This document shows, piece by piece, positions 1 to 9,399 of a DNA stretch of 64,000 bases. The position numbers and the translations under genes are program-made. Origin of the DNA: Halomonas daqiaonensis (lineage in GTDB: Bacteria; Pseudomonadota; Gammaproteobacteria; Pseudomonadales; Halomonadaceae); assembly GCF_900109725.1 (NCBI RefSeq), contig NZ_FOBC01000005.1, positions 151,388 to 215,387 of the forward strand. The letters run 5' to 3'. Position 1 is the first letter of the stretch, and each line of letters begins with the position of its first letter. The notes beneath the pieces were generated by a model. It was not told the origin of the DNA. It worked only from the letters and a program-made list of their open reading frames with translations, and did no database searches.

Positions 1-177
1 GAGATCATCCCCCTCATGCCAGAGGCGGAATTCGCAGCGCTGGCGGTAATGACTCGACGGCGAGGGAAATACCTCGAGCGCCGGCGGTACGAAGCGCGCG
101 AAGTCACGAATGATGCGCTCGCGCTTGGCCTCGAGCTGCTGGTCATAGCGGGCGGGATCGACGACGGGAATGGCCAC
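1..177 (-). CDS. trmA: tRNA (uracil-5-)-methyltransferase, N-terminal fragment (cut by window edge)
   Basis: Encodes the first 59 residues of a TrmA-type enzyme, which makes 5-methyluridine at position 54 of tRNA using S-adenosylmethionine. The stretch YRQRCEFRLWHEGDD matches the conserved TrmA N-terminus as I remember it. Translation most likely starts at a GTG, with AGGAG 5 bases upstream. The SAM-binding and catalytic parts lie outside the window, so completeness cannot be judged. It is the last gene of a minus-strand run that also contains murI and the hemerythrin-like gene. Confidence 0.8.
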   Translation of the reverse strand, partial: MAIPVVDPARYDQQLEAKRERIIRDFARFVPPALEVFPSPSSHYRQRCEFRLWHEGDDL

Positions 178-257
178 GGCGGCTCCTGTGATTGAAGATG
201 GCAAGATTGAAAGGAGATAAAGGGGAGAAAGCGGCGATGCCAGGACTCGGGGTCGGC

Positions 258-1034
258 TCAGGCCGGATGCAGCAGCCTCGGGGAGGCAAAACCGAAGGTA
301 GCCAGCCCCCTGCTCAGGCGCTTGTCGGGTGCGGTGACGAAACTCGGTTCGTCGCCCTGACGAGCGTCGGGAGCCGTCACTACCTGGGCTACTCTGCGGG
401 CAATGGCCTCGCCGGAATCGATCCAGGTCACCCGCCGCGGCGCCGCATCAACCAGCCATGGACTCAGCAGCGGAAAGTGAGTACAGCCGAGCACCACGGT
501 ATCCAGTTCGGGATCGTCCCACAGCGGGGCGAGGGCCTGGCGTAGTATCGCCCGGTCGGGAAGCCCTCCGGCCACCAGGCGCTCCGCCTCGGCGACCAGG
601 GCATCCGCAGCGAGGCGCGTCACCCAGCAGTCGGCGGCGAAATCGTGGATCAGTTGCAGGGTATAGGGACGCGACACGGTGGCACTAGTCGCCAGCAACC
701 CGAGATGGCGCGTAAGGCTCATCTGGGCAGCCGGCTTGATGGCCGGCACGGTACCGACCACGGGGATTGCCAGACACTCGCGCAACGTATCCAGCACCAG
801 GGTGCTGGCGGTGTTGCAGGCCACCACCAGAGCGCTGCAGCCGCTGGCCGCCACGGCGGCCTGGCAGACGGCCCGGATCCGCTGCACCAGCCAGGCATCC
901 TCGCGCTGACCATAGGGCAGCATGGCGTTATCGCAGGCATAGGCCAAGGCGGCCTCGGGAAGGCGCCGGCGCAACGCCTGGACTACCGACAGCCCGCCGA
1001 CACCGGAATCGAAGATCAGGATCGGACCCGCCAT
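258..1034 (-). CDS. murI: Glutamate racemase
   Basis: Cytoplasmic enzyme interconverting L- and D-glutamate, supplying D-Glu for peptidoglycan. Family motifs are present in order: FDSGVGGLSV at the N-terminus, CDNAMLPYG, VACNTAS with the first catalytic cysteine, and LGCTHFPLL with the second. I chose the ATG that gives MAGPILIFDSG (258 aa, usual family length), because GGAG lies 8 bases upstream. An in-frame upstream start would add residues not expected in the family. It lies 80 bases upstream of trmA on the same strand. Confidence 0.93.
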   Translation of the reverse strand: MAGPILIFDSGVGGLSVVQALRRRLPEAALAYACDNAMLPYGQREDAWLVQRIRAVCQAAVAASGCSALVVACNTASTLVLDTLRECLAIPVVGTVPAIKPAAQMSLTRHLGLLATSATVSRPYTLQLIHDFAADCWVTRLAADALVAEAERLVAGGLPDRAILRQALAPLWDDPELDTVVLGCTHFPLLSPWLVDAAPRRVTWIDSGEAIARRVAQVVTAPDARQGDEPSFVTAPDKRLSRGLATFGFASPRLLHPA

Positions 1035-1201
1035 CAGCCTTTCTCCCGACACCGCAGGGACGGGTGACATGGGCAGGTGGATAGGGTGGGAAATCGGGAC
1101 AGATGGCACATGACGAGGAGTTAGCCGCTCAGAAGGCCGGCCATTCTACCCTAGACCCGGGACCGAGCCGAAGCGCCACCCCGATATCGAAGGTGTTGCG
1201 G

Positions 1202-1753
1202 TCAGGTCAGCGGTTCGGGGGCATCACGCAGTTCGGCATAAAGCTCGGGGTAAGCTTCCTGCAGCCGTTCCATCTGAGCCTGGGCTCCCTCGGGCAGCGC
1301 TGCGGCGAGCGCGTCGAGGTCCTGATCGTTGAAGTTCTCACGGATCAGCGGGAACAGCAGCTCACGCTCGTCTCTCAGGTAGGCCCGGTGGGCTTCGAGA
1401 TAGGCCTTGAGGTCTTCGGCAAAACGATCCATGGGCACCACGGCATCCATCAGGATCATGTCGAGGTCGTTGGACAGCTGCTTGAGCCGCGACTGCAGCG
1501 CACGATAATCCTTGGATAGGCGCTCCGTGACCTCGACACTCGAAGGATCCAGTTCCTTGAGGCGCTCGGTGCAAACCTTTTCAAGAGGCTGCGTGAAGCC
1601 TTCCTGATAGTCGAGAATGTAGTCGACGACTTCTCTAACCAGCTGGAAGTTGGGACGCTCGCCAGCGGCCAAGGACTTCTGCTTGAGCTGCAGGACGTGC
1701 AACATGCGCGCCATGTTGGCATGATCCTGGCGCAACTGTTTCAGCATGGGCAT
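1202..1753 (-). CDS. Hemerythrin-like domain protein with degenerate metal site
   Basis: A 183-aa all-helical protein that opens like bacterial HHE/hemerythrin proteins (LRQDHANMARMLHVL) and ends with the family's '..ERELLFPLI' helix. By-eye comparison with remembered family members shows most iron ligands gone. The usual 'HHP.ED' is FTQPLEK, the usual 'EH' of the third helix is KDYRAL, and the last helix has Tyr where the family has His (HRAYLRDE). Only the first histidine and one late acidic residue are clearly kept. It therefore probably does not bind a di-iron centre in the usual way. GAGGAG lies 9 bases before the ATG. Role unknown. Confidence 0.75.
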   Translation of the reverse strand: MPMLKQLRQDHANMARMLHVLQLKQKSLAAGERPNFQLVREVVDYILDYQEGFTQPLEKVCTERLKELDPSSVEVTERLSKDYRALQSRLKQLSNDLDMILMDAVVPMDRFAEDLKAYLEAHRAYLRDERELLFPLIRENFNDQDLDALAAALPEGAQAQMERLQEAYPELYAELRDAPEPLT

Positions 1754-1960
1754 GACGGGAGTCTCCTCTGTTGCGATTTTTCAGCAGAAGGCTGTCTCAT
1801 TAGTTTCGTTACGGCAAGTGGGGTTCAGCGAGGCGTGACATCTCAGGCAAGGCAGGCCTGTCTCAGGCTAGACTCTCGGGAAGAATTCCGCCTGTCACCC
1901 AAGGTCCTATTGCCTGCAGCGCCACAACCACTCTATCAGGCGTGAGCCAAGGAGTCAGAA

Positions 1961-3301
1961 ATGGATCTCTTCCAGCGCAACACGCCCGATGATTCCGCCC
2001 CGCTCGCCTTCCGGATGCGCCCACGCCGGCTCGCGGACTATGTGGGGCAACAGGCGCTGGTCGGCCCTGGCAAGCCACTGGCGCGCATGGCCGAAAGCGG
2101 CGTGGTGCGCTCCATGATCCTCTGGGGACCCCCGGGGACCGGCAAGACGACTCTGGCCGAGATCCTCGCCGAGGTATCCGGTGCGCATCTGGAAAACCTT
2201 TCGGCGGTGATGGCCGGTGTAAAGGAAATCCGTGCCGCCGTCGATCGCGCCCGCGACATGCAGGCCCGCGAGCGTCCCACCCTGCTGTTCCTCGACGAGA
2301 TCCACCGTCTCAACAAGAGCCAGCAGGACGCCCTGCTGCCCCACGTGGAATCGGGGCTGCTGACGCTGATCGGCGCCACGACGGAGAACCCCTCCTTCGA
2401 GGTCAATTCGGCGCTGCTTTCCCGGGCACGGGTGCACGTGCTCAAGTCGCTCTCCGAGGAAGAACTCGTGGAGGTAATGCGACGGGCACTGGCCGACGAG
2501 GCGCGTGGCCTGGGAGCTCGACATATCCGCGCCGACGAGGGGGTGCTGGAATTGCTGGCCCGGGCCGCCGCCGGCGATGCCCGCCGCGCCCTGGGCCTGC
2601 TGGAAACTGCCTGTGACTTTACCGTGGCCAAGGGCGATGGCGAGCGACTGCCTCGCCAGGCACTGGAAGACGTCATTGGCCACCAGGCCAGCGCCTTCGA
2701 CAAGCAGGGCGACCACTTCTACGACCTGCTCTCGGCGATCCACAAGTCGGTACGCTCCTCGCGGACGGACGCCGCCCTCCTCTACATCGCCCGCTTCCTG
2801 CAGGGAGGTGGCGACCCGCTGGACGTGATCCGTCGCCTAGCGGCCATCGCCTCGGAAGACGTGGGCAATACCGACCCGCGCGCCCTGCCCCTGGTGATGG
2901 CCGCCTGGGACGCCTATCTGCGCCTGGGCGACTACGAGGGCCAGCGCGCTATCGCCCACGCCGCTATCCATCTCGCCGTGGCGCCCAAGAGCAACGCCAT
3001 CGACCAGGCCTGGAAGCAGGCCAAGGCCTTCGTGGCGCAGCAGCCGCAGCTGGAGGTGCCGAGCTATCTGCGTAATGCGCCGACCAAGCTGATGGAATCC
3101 CTGGGACATGGCCAGGGCTATCGCTACGCGCACAAGGAACCTAACGCCTACCCGGCCGGAAGCGCCCATGACTGCTGGCCAACCGACATCCCCCGCCAGC
3201 GCTTCTACACGCCCACGGAATACGGCCAGGAGAAGCGCTACGGCCAGCTCATGGCCTGGCGGGAGCAGCTCGACAAGGAGGCGGACGACGCTGGCGCGTA
3301 G
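1961..3301 (+). CDS. rarA: Replication-associated recombination protein A (RarA/MgsA AAA+ ATPase)
   Basis: A 446-aa AAA+ ATPase of the clamp-loader-like family that acts at stalled replication forks. Visible features are Walker A GPPGTGKTTL near residue 55, Walker B LFLDEIHRLNKSQQDALL near residue 110, sensor GATTENPSFE, and the C-terminal MgsA tetramerisation region (DPRALPLVMAAWDAY and FYTPTEYG). AAGGAG lies 6 bases before the ATG. Length is typical. It converges on lolA; the 183-bp gap between them contains an 8-bp tandem repeat. Confidence 0.95.
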   Translation: MDLFQRNTPDDSAPLAFRMRPRRLADYVGQQALVGPGKPLARMAESGVVRSMILWGPPGTGKTTLAEILAEVSGAHLENLSAVMAGVKEIRAAVDRARDMQARERPTLLFLDEIHRLNKSQQDALLPHVESGLLTLIGATTENPSFEVNSALLSRARVHVLKSLSEEELVEVMRRALADEARGLGARHIRADEGVLELLARAAAGDARRALGLLETACDFTVAKGDGERLPRQALEDVIGHQASAFDKQGDHFYDLLSAIHKSVRSSRTDAALLYIARFLQGGGDPLDVIRRLAAIASEDVGNTDPRALPLVMAAWDAYLRLGDYEGQRAIAHAAIHLAVAPKSNAIDQAWKQAKAFVAQQPQLEVPSYLRNAPTKLMESLGHGQGYRYAHKEPNAYPAGSAHDCWPTDIPRQRFYTPTEYGQEKRYGQLMAWREQLDKEADDAGA

Positions 3302-3357
3302 CGGCCAAGCGGCCAAGCGGCCAAGCGGCCAAGCGGCCAAGCGGCCAAGCGGCCAAG
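3302..3357. repeat. Tandem repeat, 7 copies of the 8-mer CGGCCAAG
   Basis: Seven perfect head-to-tail copies of CGGCCAAG start immediately after the rarA stop codon. Eight is not a multiple of three, so a change in copy number would not preserve a reading frame, but no gene runs through it. The same unit occurs once near 14805-14817, beside another short phrase shared with this gap. Confidence 0.95.
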
Positions 3358-3484
3358 CAGGATAACCTAGCCCAAAAGAACGCCCACCGGACCTGAAATC
3401 CGACGGGGGGCACTCATTCATTGCCTCACCACCTGCCGCCCGCCTCCGAACAGCTTGGCAGCTCGGCGCTTTCAGCTTGGCGCT

Positions 3485-4117
3485 TCATTGCGTATCCCGG
3501 ATCACGTCAGTGCCTTCGGGGATCTCGAAGTTGAAATGGCTGTCGTCTACCGGCTGGTTCATGCGCACATTGTCGAACTCGATGGCGGTTCGCTGGCCGG
3601 TGCTGTCGGTCATCTGCAGAAGGTTCAGCGCCTCTCCGCGAAAGGTCATCCGCAGCTCTTCGAATAGCGTATCGGGATCCTTGGGCACCAGGATGAAGGT
3701 CTCACTGCTGCCCTGCTGCCGACGAGTGACGTCATAGCTGCCGGTCAGTTCGTCGGCACTGCCCGACAGCAGCAGTGCCGGAGTATGGGTCACACGCTGA
3801 TCCAGCGCCTGCACCGTGGCCTGCTCCAGATCCGGGTCGTAGAGGGTGACCTCCTCACCTGCGGAGACCACCAGTTGCTCGTAGGGGGCATTCACCTCCC
3901 AGCGGAACTTCCCGGGACGCGACAGCCACATGCGGCCGCTGGCCTCTTGCAGGCGCTGGCCGCTGCCGTCGAGGATCTGCTGCTCGAAGTCCGCCACATA
4001 GGTCTCGAGAGGCTCGAGAATATCCGCCAGGCGCTCGGCGCCCTCGCTGGCCAGGGCCGAAATCGGCATGGCGAGAGTCATGGTCAGCGCGGCGAGGGTC
4101 TTCTTTACTGTCATCAT
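3485..4117 (-). CDS. lolA: Outer-membrane lipoprotein carrier protein LolA
   Basis: Periplasmic chaperone that takes lipoproteins from LolCDE to LolB. The 210-aa protein begins with a Sec signal peptide (KKTLAALTMTLAMPISALA), followed by the LolA beta-barrel with 'ASGRMWLSRPGKFRWE', a family hallmark, and 'TRLIFDN'-like strands near the end (IEFDNVRMNQPVDDSHF). I chose the first ATG of an ATG-ATG pair, with AGGGAG 6 bases upstream; the second ATG is also possible. It follows ftsK by 111 bases on the same strand, the common gammaproteobacterial order. Confidence 0.93.
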   Translation of the reverse strand: MMTVKKTLAALTMTLAMPISALASEGAERLADILEPLETYVADFEQQILDGSGQRLQEASGRMWLSRPGKFRWEVNAPYEQLVVSAGEEVTLYDPDLEQATVQALDQRVTHTPALLLSGSADELTGSYDVTRRQQGSSETFILVPKDPDTLFEELRMTFRGEALNLLQMTDSTGQRTAIEFDNVRMNQPVDDSHFNFEIPEGTDVIRDTQ

Positions 4118-4228
4118 TTCTTTCTCCCTGTACGGGTCCATCATGGCATCCTGTCACTCGGACCCGGGGCACCCCGGCGGGTTGCATCCCGGCCGAGGCT
4201 TCCATCATTGCTGCAAGGTTGCAAGGCG

Positions 4229-7200
4229 TCAGTCCCCAACCGGCGGCGGGGCCAGCACCTCACGCGCGCCGTTGGTACCCATGGTGGAGACCACGCCGGC
4301 CATCTCCATGGACTCGACCAGCCGCGCGGCCCGGTTGTAGCCGATCTTGAAACGGCGCTGCACCGCCGAAATGGAGGCCCGACGACTCTCGGTAACGAAG
4401 GCCACCGCCTCGTCATAGAGGGCATCCTGTTCGGCGCCGTCGTCACCGCCGCCGTCGGCCTCCAGCCCGACCAGCGCCTCGGCGGAGACGCCGCCGGAGA
4501 GGATCTCGTCGATATACTCCGGCTCGCCGCGCCGCTTCCAATCCTCGACCACCCGATGCACCTCGTCGTCGTCGACGAAGGCACCATGGACGCGGGTCGG
4601 CATGCCGGAACCCGCGGGGAGATAGAGCATGTCGCCGTGGCCCAGCAGGTTCTCGGCCCCCCCCTGGTCGAGGATGGTACGCGAGTCGACCCTGGAGGAG
4701 ACCTGGAAGGCCATACGGGTGGGAATATTGGCCTTGATCAGCCCGGTGACCACGTCCACGGAGGGACGCTGGGTGGCAAGTATCAAGTGGATGCCGGCGG
4801 CGCGGGCCTTCTGAGCTAGCCGTGCGATCAGTTCCTCGACCTTCTTGCCGACGATCATGAACATGTCGGCGAACTCGTCGATGACCACCACGATGTAGGG
4901 CAGCTTCTCTAGCACCGGCGGTGACTGGTGCATCTCCCAGGGCTGAGGCTCCCAGAGCGGGTCGGCCACCTGCGCGCCGGCCCGTTCGGCCTCGTCGAGC
5001 TTGCCGTTGAAGCCGGCGATATTGCGCACGCCCATGGCCGCCATCAGCTTGTAGCGACGCTCCATCTCGGCCACGCACCAGCGCAGCGCGTTAGCTGCCT
5101 CCTTCATGTCGGTGACGACCGGCGCCAGCAGGTGCGGAATGCCGTCGTAGACCGACAACTCCAGCATCTTGGGGTCGACCATGATCATGCGTAGCTCGTC
5201 GGGTGTCGCCTTGAGCAGCATGGAGATGAGCATGCCATTGACCCCCACTGACTTCCCCGAACCGGTGGTGCCAGCCACCAGCAGGTGAGGCATCTTGCCG
5301 AGGTTGGCCACCACCGGGCCGCCGCCGATGTCCTGGCCCAGCGCCAGGGTCAGCGCCGAGGCTTCCTGCTGGTAGCGGTCGGAGTCGATAACCTCGCGCA
5401 GGCGGATCATGGCGCGATGCGGATTGGGAATCTCGATACCCACGGTCGGCCGGCCGGGGATCACCTCGACCACCCGCACGCTCTTGACCATCAGCGAGCG
5501 CGCCAGGTCCTTGGCCAGGTTGCTGATCTTGGAGACCTTCACGCCAGCCGCCGGCTTGATCTCGAAGCGCGTGATTACCGGTCCCGGCCATGTGTCGACC
5601 ACTTCGGCCTTGACACCGTATTCGCGCAGCCGCATCTCGAGCAGTTCGGCCATCTCGGCCAACTGTTGCTCTGAGTAGTTGCGCTGCTGGGGCTGCGGCG
5701 GCGTCAACAGGCGCAGGCTGGGCAGGTCGCCATCGGGCTCAGGCAGCCCGTCGAGCACCGGCCTCTGGTTCTGCAGGTGCTCGACGGTCCACAGTGCTGG
5801 CCCTTCCGGATCGTCAGCGGCCTCGCGAGCCTGCTCGGCACTCGCCACCTGCGGCGCTGGCTCTAGTGCTGGCTCTGGCGTGGGCTCCGGCGGCGCAACA
5901 CCCGCGTCGCGCCGGCTGGTCGACTCCTCCTCGACATTCATGAAGTCTTCGCTTGCCGGCCGCGGCGCCCCCGATGGGGTGCTGGTGGGCGGCGCGGCAT
6001 CGAGTTCCTCGTCGACCTTCTCGCCGGACTCCTCCCCGGCCCTGGCGGGAGCGTCTACATGCCCCTGGAAGTGATCTTCATCACGATCAGCCCGCAGGGC
6101 AGGGCCATGCCAGGCCGGCATTTCCTCATCGTCGTCCGGCAGCACAGGCTCGGGCACCGTCTCCGGGACCCGGCGTGCGCTCTCCCCGTTGACCTCCCCA
6201 GCGCCAGTGTTCGATGTCTCGCCAGGCACAGGAGGCGCATCAGCGGCGCGGTCAGTTGCCAGCGTGGGCTCCACGGCCTTACGCGAAGCCCGGGCAGTGT
6301 AGGCCGCCTCGGGCTTCTTGGCCGACGGCGTACGCTCGGGCACTTCCCAGGGAATGTCGGTCGCGCCGTCGTTGCCGAAACCGGGTTCGCGACGGGAGAC
6401 CCCGTCGGTGGCCGGTACCGGCTCGGGCTCGCGACGACGGCCGCTCCCCAGACGCTGCCACCAACGCGGGCGTTGGTCCGACTCGAGCAAGGCCTCGTCA
6501 GCGTCTTGCTCATCGGCATCAACAATCGCGGGCTCGCTCTCCTCCCGGGCCCGGTCTCGCCGCTCGGCGCGGCGTTCGCGCACCAAACCGAAACGATCGG
6601 CCACCCAGCGCCACAGCACCAGGGTGCGATGACCCAATTCATCCATCACCGTGAGCCAGGAGAGCCCGGTAAAAAGGGGAAAGCCACAGAGCATGGCAGC
6701 CACGGCCAGCAGGCCGGTGCCGCCCGATCCCACCAGGGGTAGCAAGGCCCCGACCAGCCCCTCGCCAAGAATACCCCCGGTGGAGTAAGGCAAGAAGCCA
6801 TCGGGACGGTAGAAGTGCAGCGCCCCGAGGGTAGTGGAGCCCAGCAGCAGCAACACCAGTCCGCCGCAGCGCACTGCCAGGGCAGTGGCATCCCATTCGA
6901 AGCGCACTTGCCGCGAGCGGATCAGCCACCAGGCGGCGAATCCCAGCATGCCGGGCCACCACAGGGCACTGACCCCGAACAGCGAGTAGAGCACATCGGC
7001 CAGCCAGGCCCCGATCGGCCCCATCCAGTTGGCAACTTCAGTTTCGGGGCCGCTGCGCGACCAACCGGGGTCCTGCGCATGGAAGCTGTAAAGTGCCAGC
7101 AGCAGGAACACACAGGCAGCCAGCAGCAGGATCACCACGCCTTCACGAGCCGACCCCTGCAACCGCAGCCCGAAGCGCTTCGCCGTTTCCCTGGCATTCG

Positions 7201-7243
7201 CCGCCGTCACCCGACGTGACGAGGTCCTCTTCTTGACACTCAA
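4229..7243 (-). CDS. ftsK: DNA translocase FtsK
   Basis: Septal DNA pump that segregates chromosome termini and activates XerCD at dif. About 1004 aa: four membrane segments in the first ~200 residues (for example [19 protein letters not shown]), a long Pro/Glu/Ala-rich linker to about residue 520, a RecA-like motor with Walker [14 protein letters not shown] and Walker [11 protein letters not shown], then a C-terminal winged-helix gamma domain ([22 protein letters not shown]). The best start is a TTG at 7243 ([11 protein letters not shown]), with GGGGG about 8 bases upstream. An in-frame start further out would overlap the divergent aat start and add residues not expected in the family. Confidence 0.93.
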   Translation of the reverse strand: MSVKKRTSSRRVTAANARETAKRFGLRLQGSAREGVVILLLAACVFLLLALYSFHAQDPGWSRSGPETEVANWMGPIGAWLADVLYSLFGVSALWWPGMLGFAAWWLIRSRQVRFEWDATALAVRCGGLVLLLLGSTTLGALHFYRPDGFLPYSTGGILGEGLVGALLPLVGSGGTGLLAVAAMLCGFPLFTGLSWLTVMDELGHRTLVLWRWVADRFGLVRERRAERRDRAREESEPAIVDADEQDADEALLESDQRPRWWQRLGSGRRREPEPVPATDGVSRREPGFGNDGATDIPWEVPERTPSAKKPEAAYTARASRKAVEPTLATDRAADAPPVPGETSNTGAGEVNGESARRVPETVPEPVLPDDDEEMPAWHGPALRADRDEDHFQGHVDAPARAGEESGEKVDEELDAAPPTSTPSGAPRPASEDFMNVEEESTSRRDAGVAPPEPTPEPALEPAPQVASAEQAREAADDPEGPALWTVEHLQNQRPVLDGLPEPDGDLPSLRLLTPPQPQQRNYSEQQLAEMAELLEMRLREYGVKAEVVDTWPGPVITRFEIKPAAGVKVSKISNLAKDLARSLMVKSVRVVEVIPGRPTVGIEIPNPHRAMIRLREVIDSDRYQQEASALTLALGQDIGGGPVVANLGKMPHLLVAGTTGSGKSVGVNGMLISMLLKATPDELRMIMVDPKMLELSVYDGIPHLLAPVVTDMKEAANALRWCVAEMERRYKLMAAMGVRNIAGFNGKLDEAERAGAQVADPLWEPQPWEMHQSPPVLEKLPYIVVVIDEFADMFMIVGKKVEELIARLAQKARAAGIHLILATQRPSVDVVTGLIKANIPTRMAFQVSSRVDSRTILDQGGAENLLGHGDMLYLPAGSGMPTRVHGAFVDDDEVHRVVEDWKRRGEPEYIDEILSGGVSAEALVGLEADGGGDDGAEQDALYDEAVAFVTESRRASISAVQRRFKIGYNRAARLVESMEMAGVVSTMGTNGAREVLAPPPVGD

Positions 7244-7394
7244 GCGGCCATCCCCCTTGCGCCACCATGGCGTCTTCCGGATTTCATTGCGCTCAATCAT
7301 ACCGAGCAAGGGCTCGGCATCACAGGGGCCTGCCTTGAGCCCTATCCCGACGCGCGGCAGACTGAGCAGGTCGTCAACGAGGAAGACGCTATTC

Positions 7395-8129
7395 ATGCTC
7401 CCCTGGCTACCAGATAAACCCGTGGACTTCCCGCCCGTCGCGTCTGCCCTGTGCGACCCCGACGGCCTGCTAGCCGTCGGCGGGGCCCTGACCCCGGAAT
7501 GGTTGCTGGCTGCCTACCGCCGCGGCATCTTTCCCTGGTTCAGCGATGACCAGCCGATCTTGTGGTGGAGCCCTGACCCGCGCATGGTGCTGTTCCCGGA
7601 CGAGATTCGGGTGCGGCGCAGCCTCGCCAAACGACTGCGCAACGCCGGTTTCCGGGTCACCGCCAATACAGCCTTCGAACGCGTGATGGCAGAATGTGCG
7701 GCGCCACGCGACGGAGAACCCGGCACCTGGATCACCGAGGAGATGCGTGAGGCCTATGGGCGCCTGCATCGTCTCGGCGCGGCCCACTCGGTGGAGGTGT
7801 GGCGAGCCGGCGAGCTGGTAGGCGGCCTCTACGGGCTGGCCATGGGGCCGGTGTTCTTCGGCGAATCGATGTTCTCCCGTCAGGCGGACGCTTCGAAGGT
7901 GGCCTTGGTGCAGCTTGCCCGAGCCATGGCCGCCGGCGGTGGCCGGCTGATCGATTGCCAGATGCATACTGAGCACCTGGCCAGCCTGGGGGCCCGGGAC
8001 ATCGCCCGGACCGAGTTCATCGGCTATCTTGAACAGTGGCTGGGAAATGCCGGCAGTGGCCACCGAGAGGCGGTCAACGGCATGCTGGCACCGACCTGGT
8101 CCTTCGGGGCAATCGACACCCTTGCATGA
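7395..8129 (+). CDS. aat: Leucyl/phenylalanyl-tRNA--protein transferase
   Basis: Transfers Leu or Phe from charged tRNA to proteins with N-terminal Lys or Arg, creating ClpS-ClpAP degrons. The 244-aa protein has the family signatures [41 protein letters not shown], and [26 protein letters not shown] lies 10 bases before the ATG. It diverges from ftsK and overlaps or abuts bpt, which adds Leu to acidic N-termini. Together with clpA and clpS across infA it forms an N-degron neighbourhood. Confidence 0.95.
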   Translation: MLPWLPDKPVDFPPVASALCDPDGLLAVGGALTPEWLLAAYRRGIFPWFSDDQPILWWSPDPRMVLFPDEIRVRRSLAKRLRNAGFRVTANTAFERVMAECAAPRDGEPGTWITEEMREAYGRLHRLGAAHSVEVWRAGELVGGLYGLAMGPVFFGESMFSRQADASKVALVQLARAMAAGGGRLIDCQMHTEHLASLGARDIARTEFIGYLEQWLGNAGSGHREAVNGMLAPTWSFGAIDTLA

Positions 8130-8899
8130 CGAGTCCAACCGATTCAGAGGAGATGGCAGCCTTGAGCAGCAATGCCCCCCGGCAGCCGGTCAGGGACCTG
8201 CGCTTCTTCCTGACCGTACCCCATGCCTGCAGCTATCTGGAAGGCCGCGAGGCGACCACCCTGTTCCTCGACCCCCAGGAGTCACCGGGTCAAGGGGTCT
8301 ACGACGCACTGGCTCTGCTCGGCTTCCGCCGCAGCGGCCGCCATCTCTATCGCCCCCACTGCGACGCCTGCAACGCCTGCATCTCGGTACGTATCCCCGT
8401 GGCCGAATTCTCGCCGAATCGTACCCAGCGCAAGCTGATCCATCGCAATGCCGACCTGACGCAGCATGTGCGTCCCGCCCTCTTCGATGCCGAGCACTAT
8501 GCACTGTATGCCCGCTATGTCCGGACCCGCCACGCCGACGGCGACATGTACCCGCCCAGTCACGAGCAGTACCGAACCTTCCTGACACTCGATCAGGCCT
8601 ACGCCCGGCTGCTGGAATTACGACTCGACGGCCGGCTGGTAGCCGTATCGGCCTTCGACCAGCTCGAGCACGGCCTCTCGGCCATCTACACCTTCTTCGA
8701 TCCGACGCCAGAACTTGATCGTCGCTCGCTCGGCACCTTCGCGGTGCTCTCGCTGATCCAGCGGGCCTTGGACCAGGGCCTGCCGCATGTCTATCTGGGC
8801 TACTGGATCCGCGAGTGCCGCAAGATGAACTACAAGCAATCCTTCCGGCCGCTGGAGATGCTCGACGGCCGCCACTGGCGACGCATGATTGCCCTCTAG
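8126..8899 (+). CDS. bpt: Aspartate/glutamate leucyltransferase (ATE-family)
   Basis: Bacterial ATE-family transferase that adds Leu to proteins beginning with Asp or Glu, feeding the ClpS/ClpAP pathway. Conserved features: [18 protein letters not shown] at the N-terminus, the cysteine cluster [15 protein letters not shown], and [15 protein letters not shown] near the end. From the ATG at 8126 (overlapping the aat stop by 4 bases) it is 257 aa. A TTG at 8162 has a much better ribosome site (AGAGGAG, 9 bases upstream) and gives 245 aa; it may be the true start. Confidence 0.92.
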   Translation: MTSPTDSEEMAALSSNAPRQPVRDLRFFLTVPHACSYLEGREATTLFLDPQESPGQGVYDALALLGFRRSGRHLYRPHCDACNACISVRIPVAEFSPNRTQRKLIHRNADLTQHVRPALFDAEHYALYARYVRTRHADGDMYPPSHEQYRTFLTLDQAYARLLELRLDGRLVAVSAFDQLEHGLSAIYTFFDPTPELDRRSLGTFAVLSLIQRALDQGLPHVYLGYWIRECRKMNYKQSFRPLEMLDGRHWRRMIAL

Positions 8900-9033
8900 G
8901 GGCGTCGGAGAGCGGCTTTCTTTGCCTTGGCGAGCGGCATGCGGCACAATATCGCGCTATCTTGTGGGCACGGACGGCGAAGCCGCGAGACCGTGCCGCT
9001 TTCTTTCGTCATCATCCGCGAGGAACCGCCTAT

Positions 9034-9252
9034 ATGGCACGTGAAGACCATATCGAAATGGAAGGCGTCGTCGTCGATACCCTTCCCAACACCATGTTCC
9101 GCGTCGAGTTGGAAAACGGCCACGTGGTCACAGCCCACATTTCCGGCAAGATGCGCAAGCACTACATCCGCATCCTCACCGGTGACAAGGTCAAGGTCGA
9201 GCTGACCCCTTACGACCTGTCCAAGGGCCGCATCGTCTACCGCGCTCGCTGA
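9034..9252 (+). CDS. infA: Translation initiation factor IF-1
   Basis: A 72-aa single S1/OB-fold protein binding the 30S A site during initiation. The sequence [55 protein letters not shown] is the standard family pattern across its whole length. GAGGAA sits 9 bases before the ATG. It has a 134-bp upstream gap after bpt that could hold its own promoter, and it faces clpA. Confidence 0.97.
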   Translation: MAREDHIEMEGVVVDTLPNTMFRVELENGHVVTAHISGKMRKHYIRILTGDKVKVELTPYDLSKGRIVYRAR

Positions 9253-9330
9253 GCGCCGGCCAGACAAGCCGCAACGCCCGATACTCCGTTCGAGCGCCGG
9301 CCGTTTCCCCCCGCTGTCACGCCTGAACGA

Positions 9331-9360
9331 ACAACGCCCCGTCCGTAGACAGGGCGCTGT
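9331..9360. terminator. Imperfect hairpin between convergent infA and clpA
   Basis: A 13-position stem with two mismatches (ACAACGCCCCGTC pairing with GACAGGGCGCTGT) around the loop CGTA lies between the infA and clpA stops. No clear U-tract follows on either side, so termination is inferred from position. Confidence 0.45.
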
Positions 9361-9399
9361 GCGATGGTGGCCGCCTGAACCTCTCGCGCTTTCCCCTTC

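Noticed and set aside
2837..3421. Minus-strand frame encoding repeated AAWPLGRL peptides
   Set aside because: The repetition is only the translation of the CGGCCAAG array; the rest is antisense to rarA.
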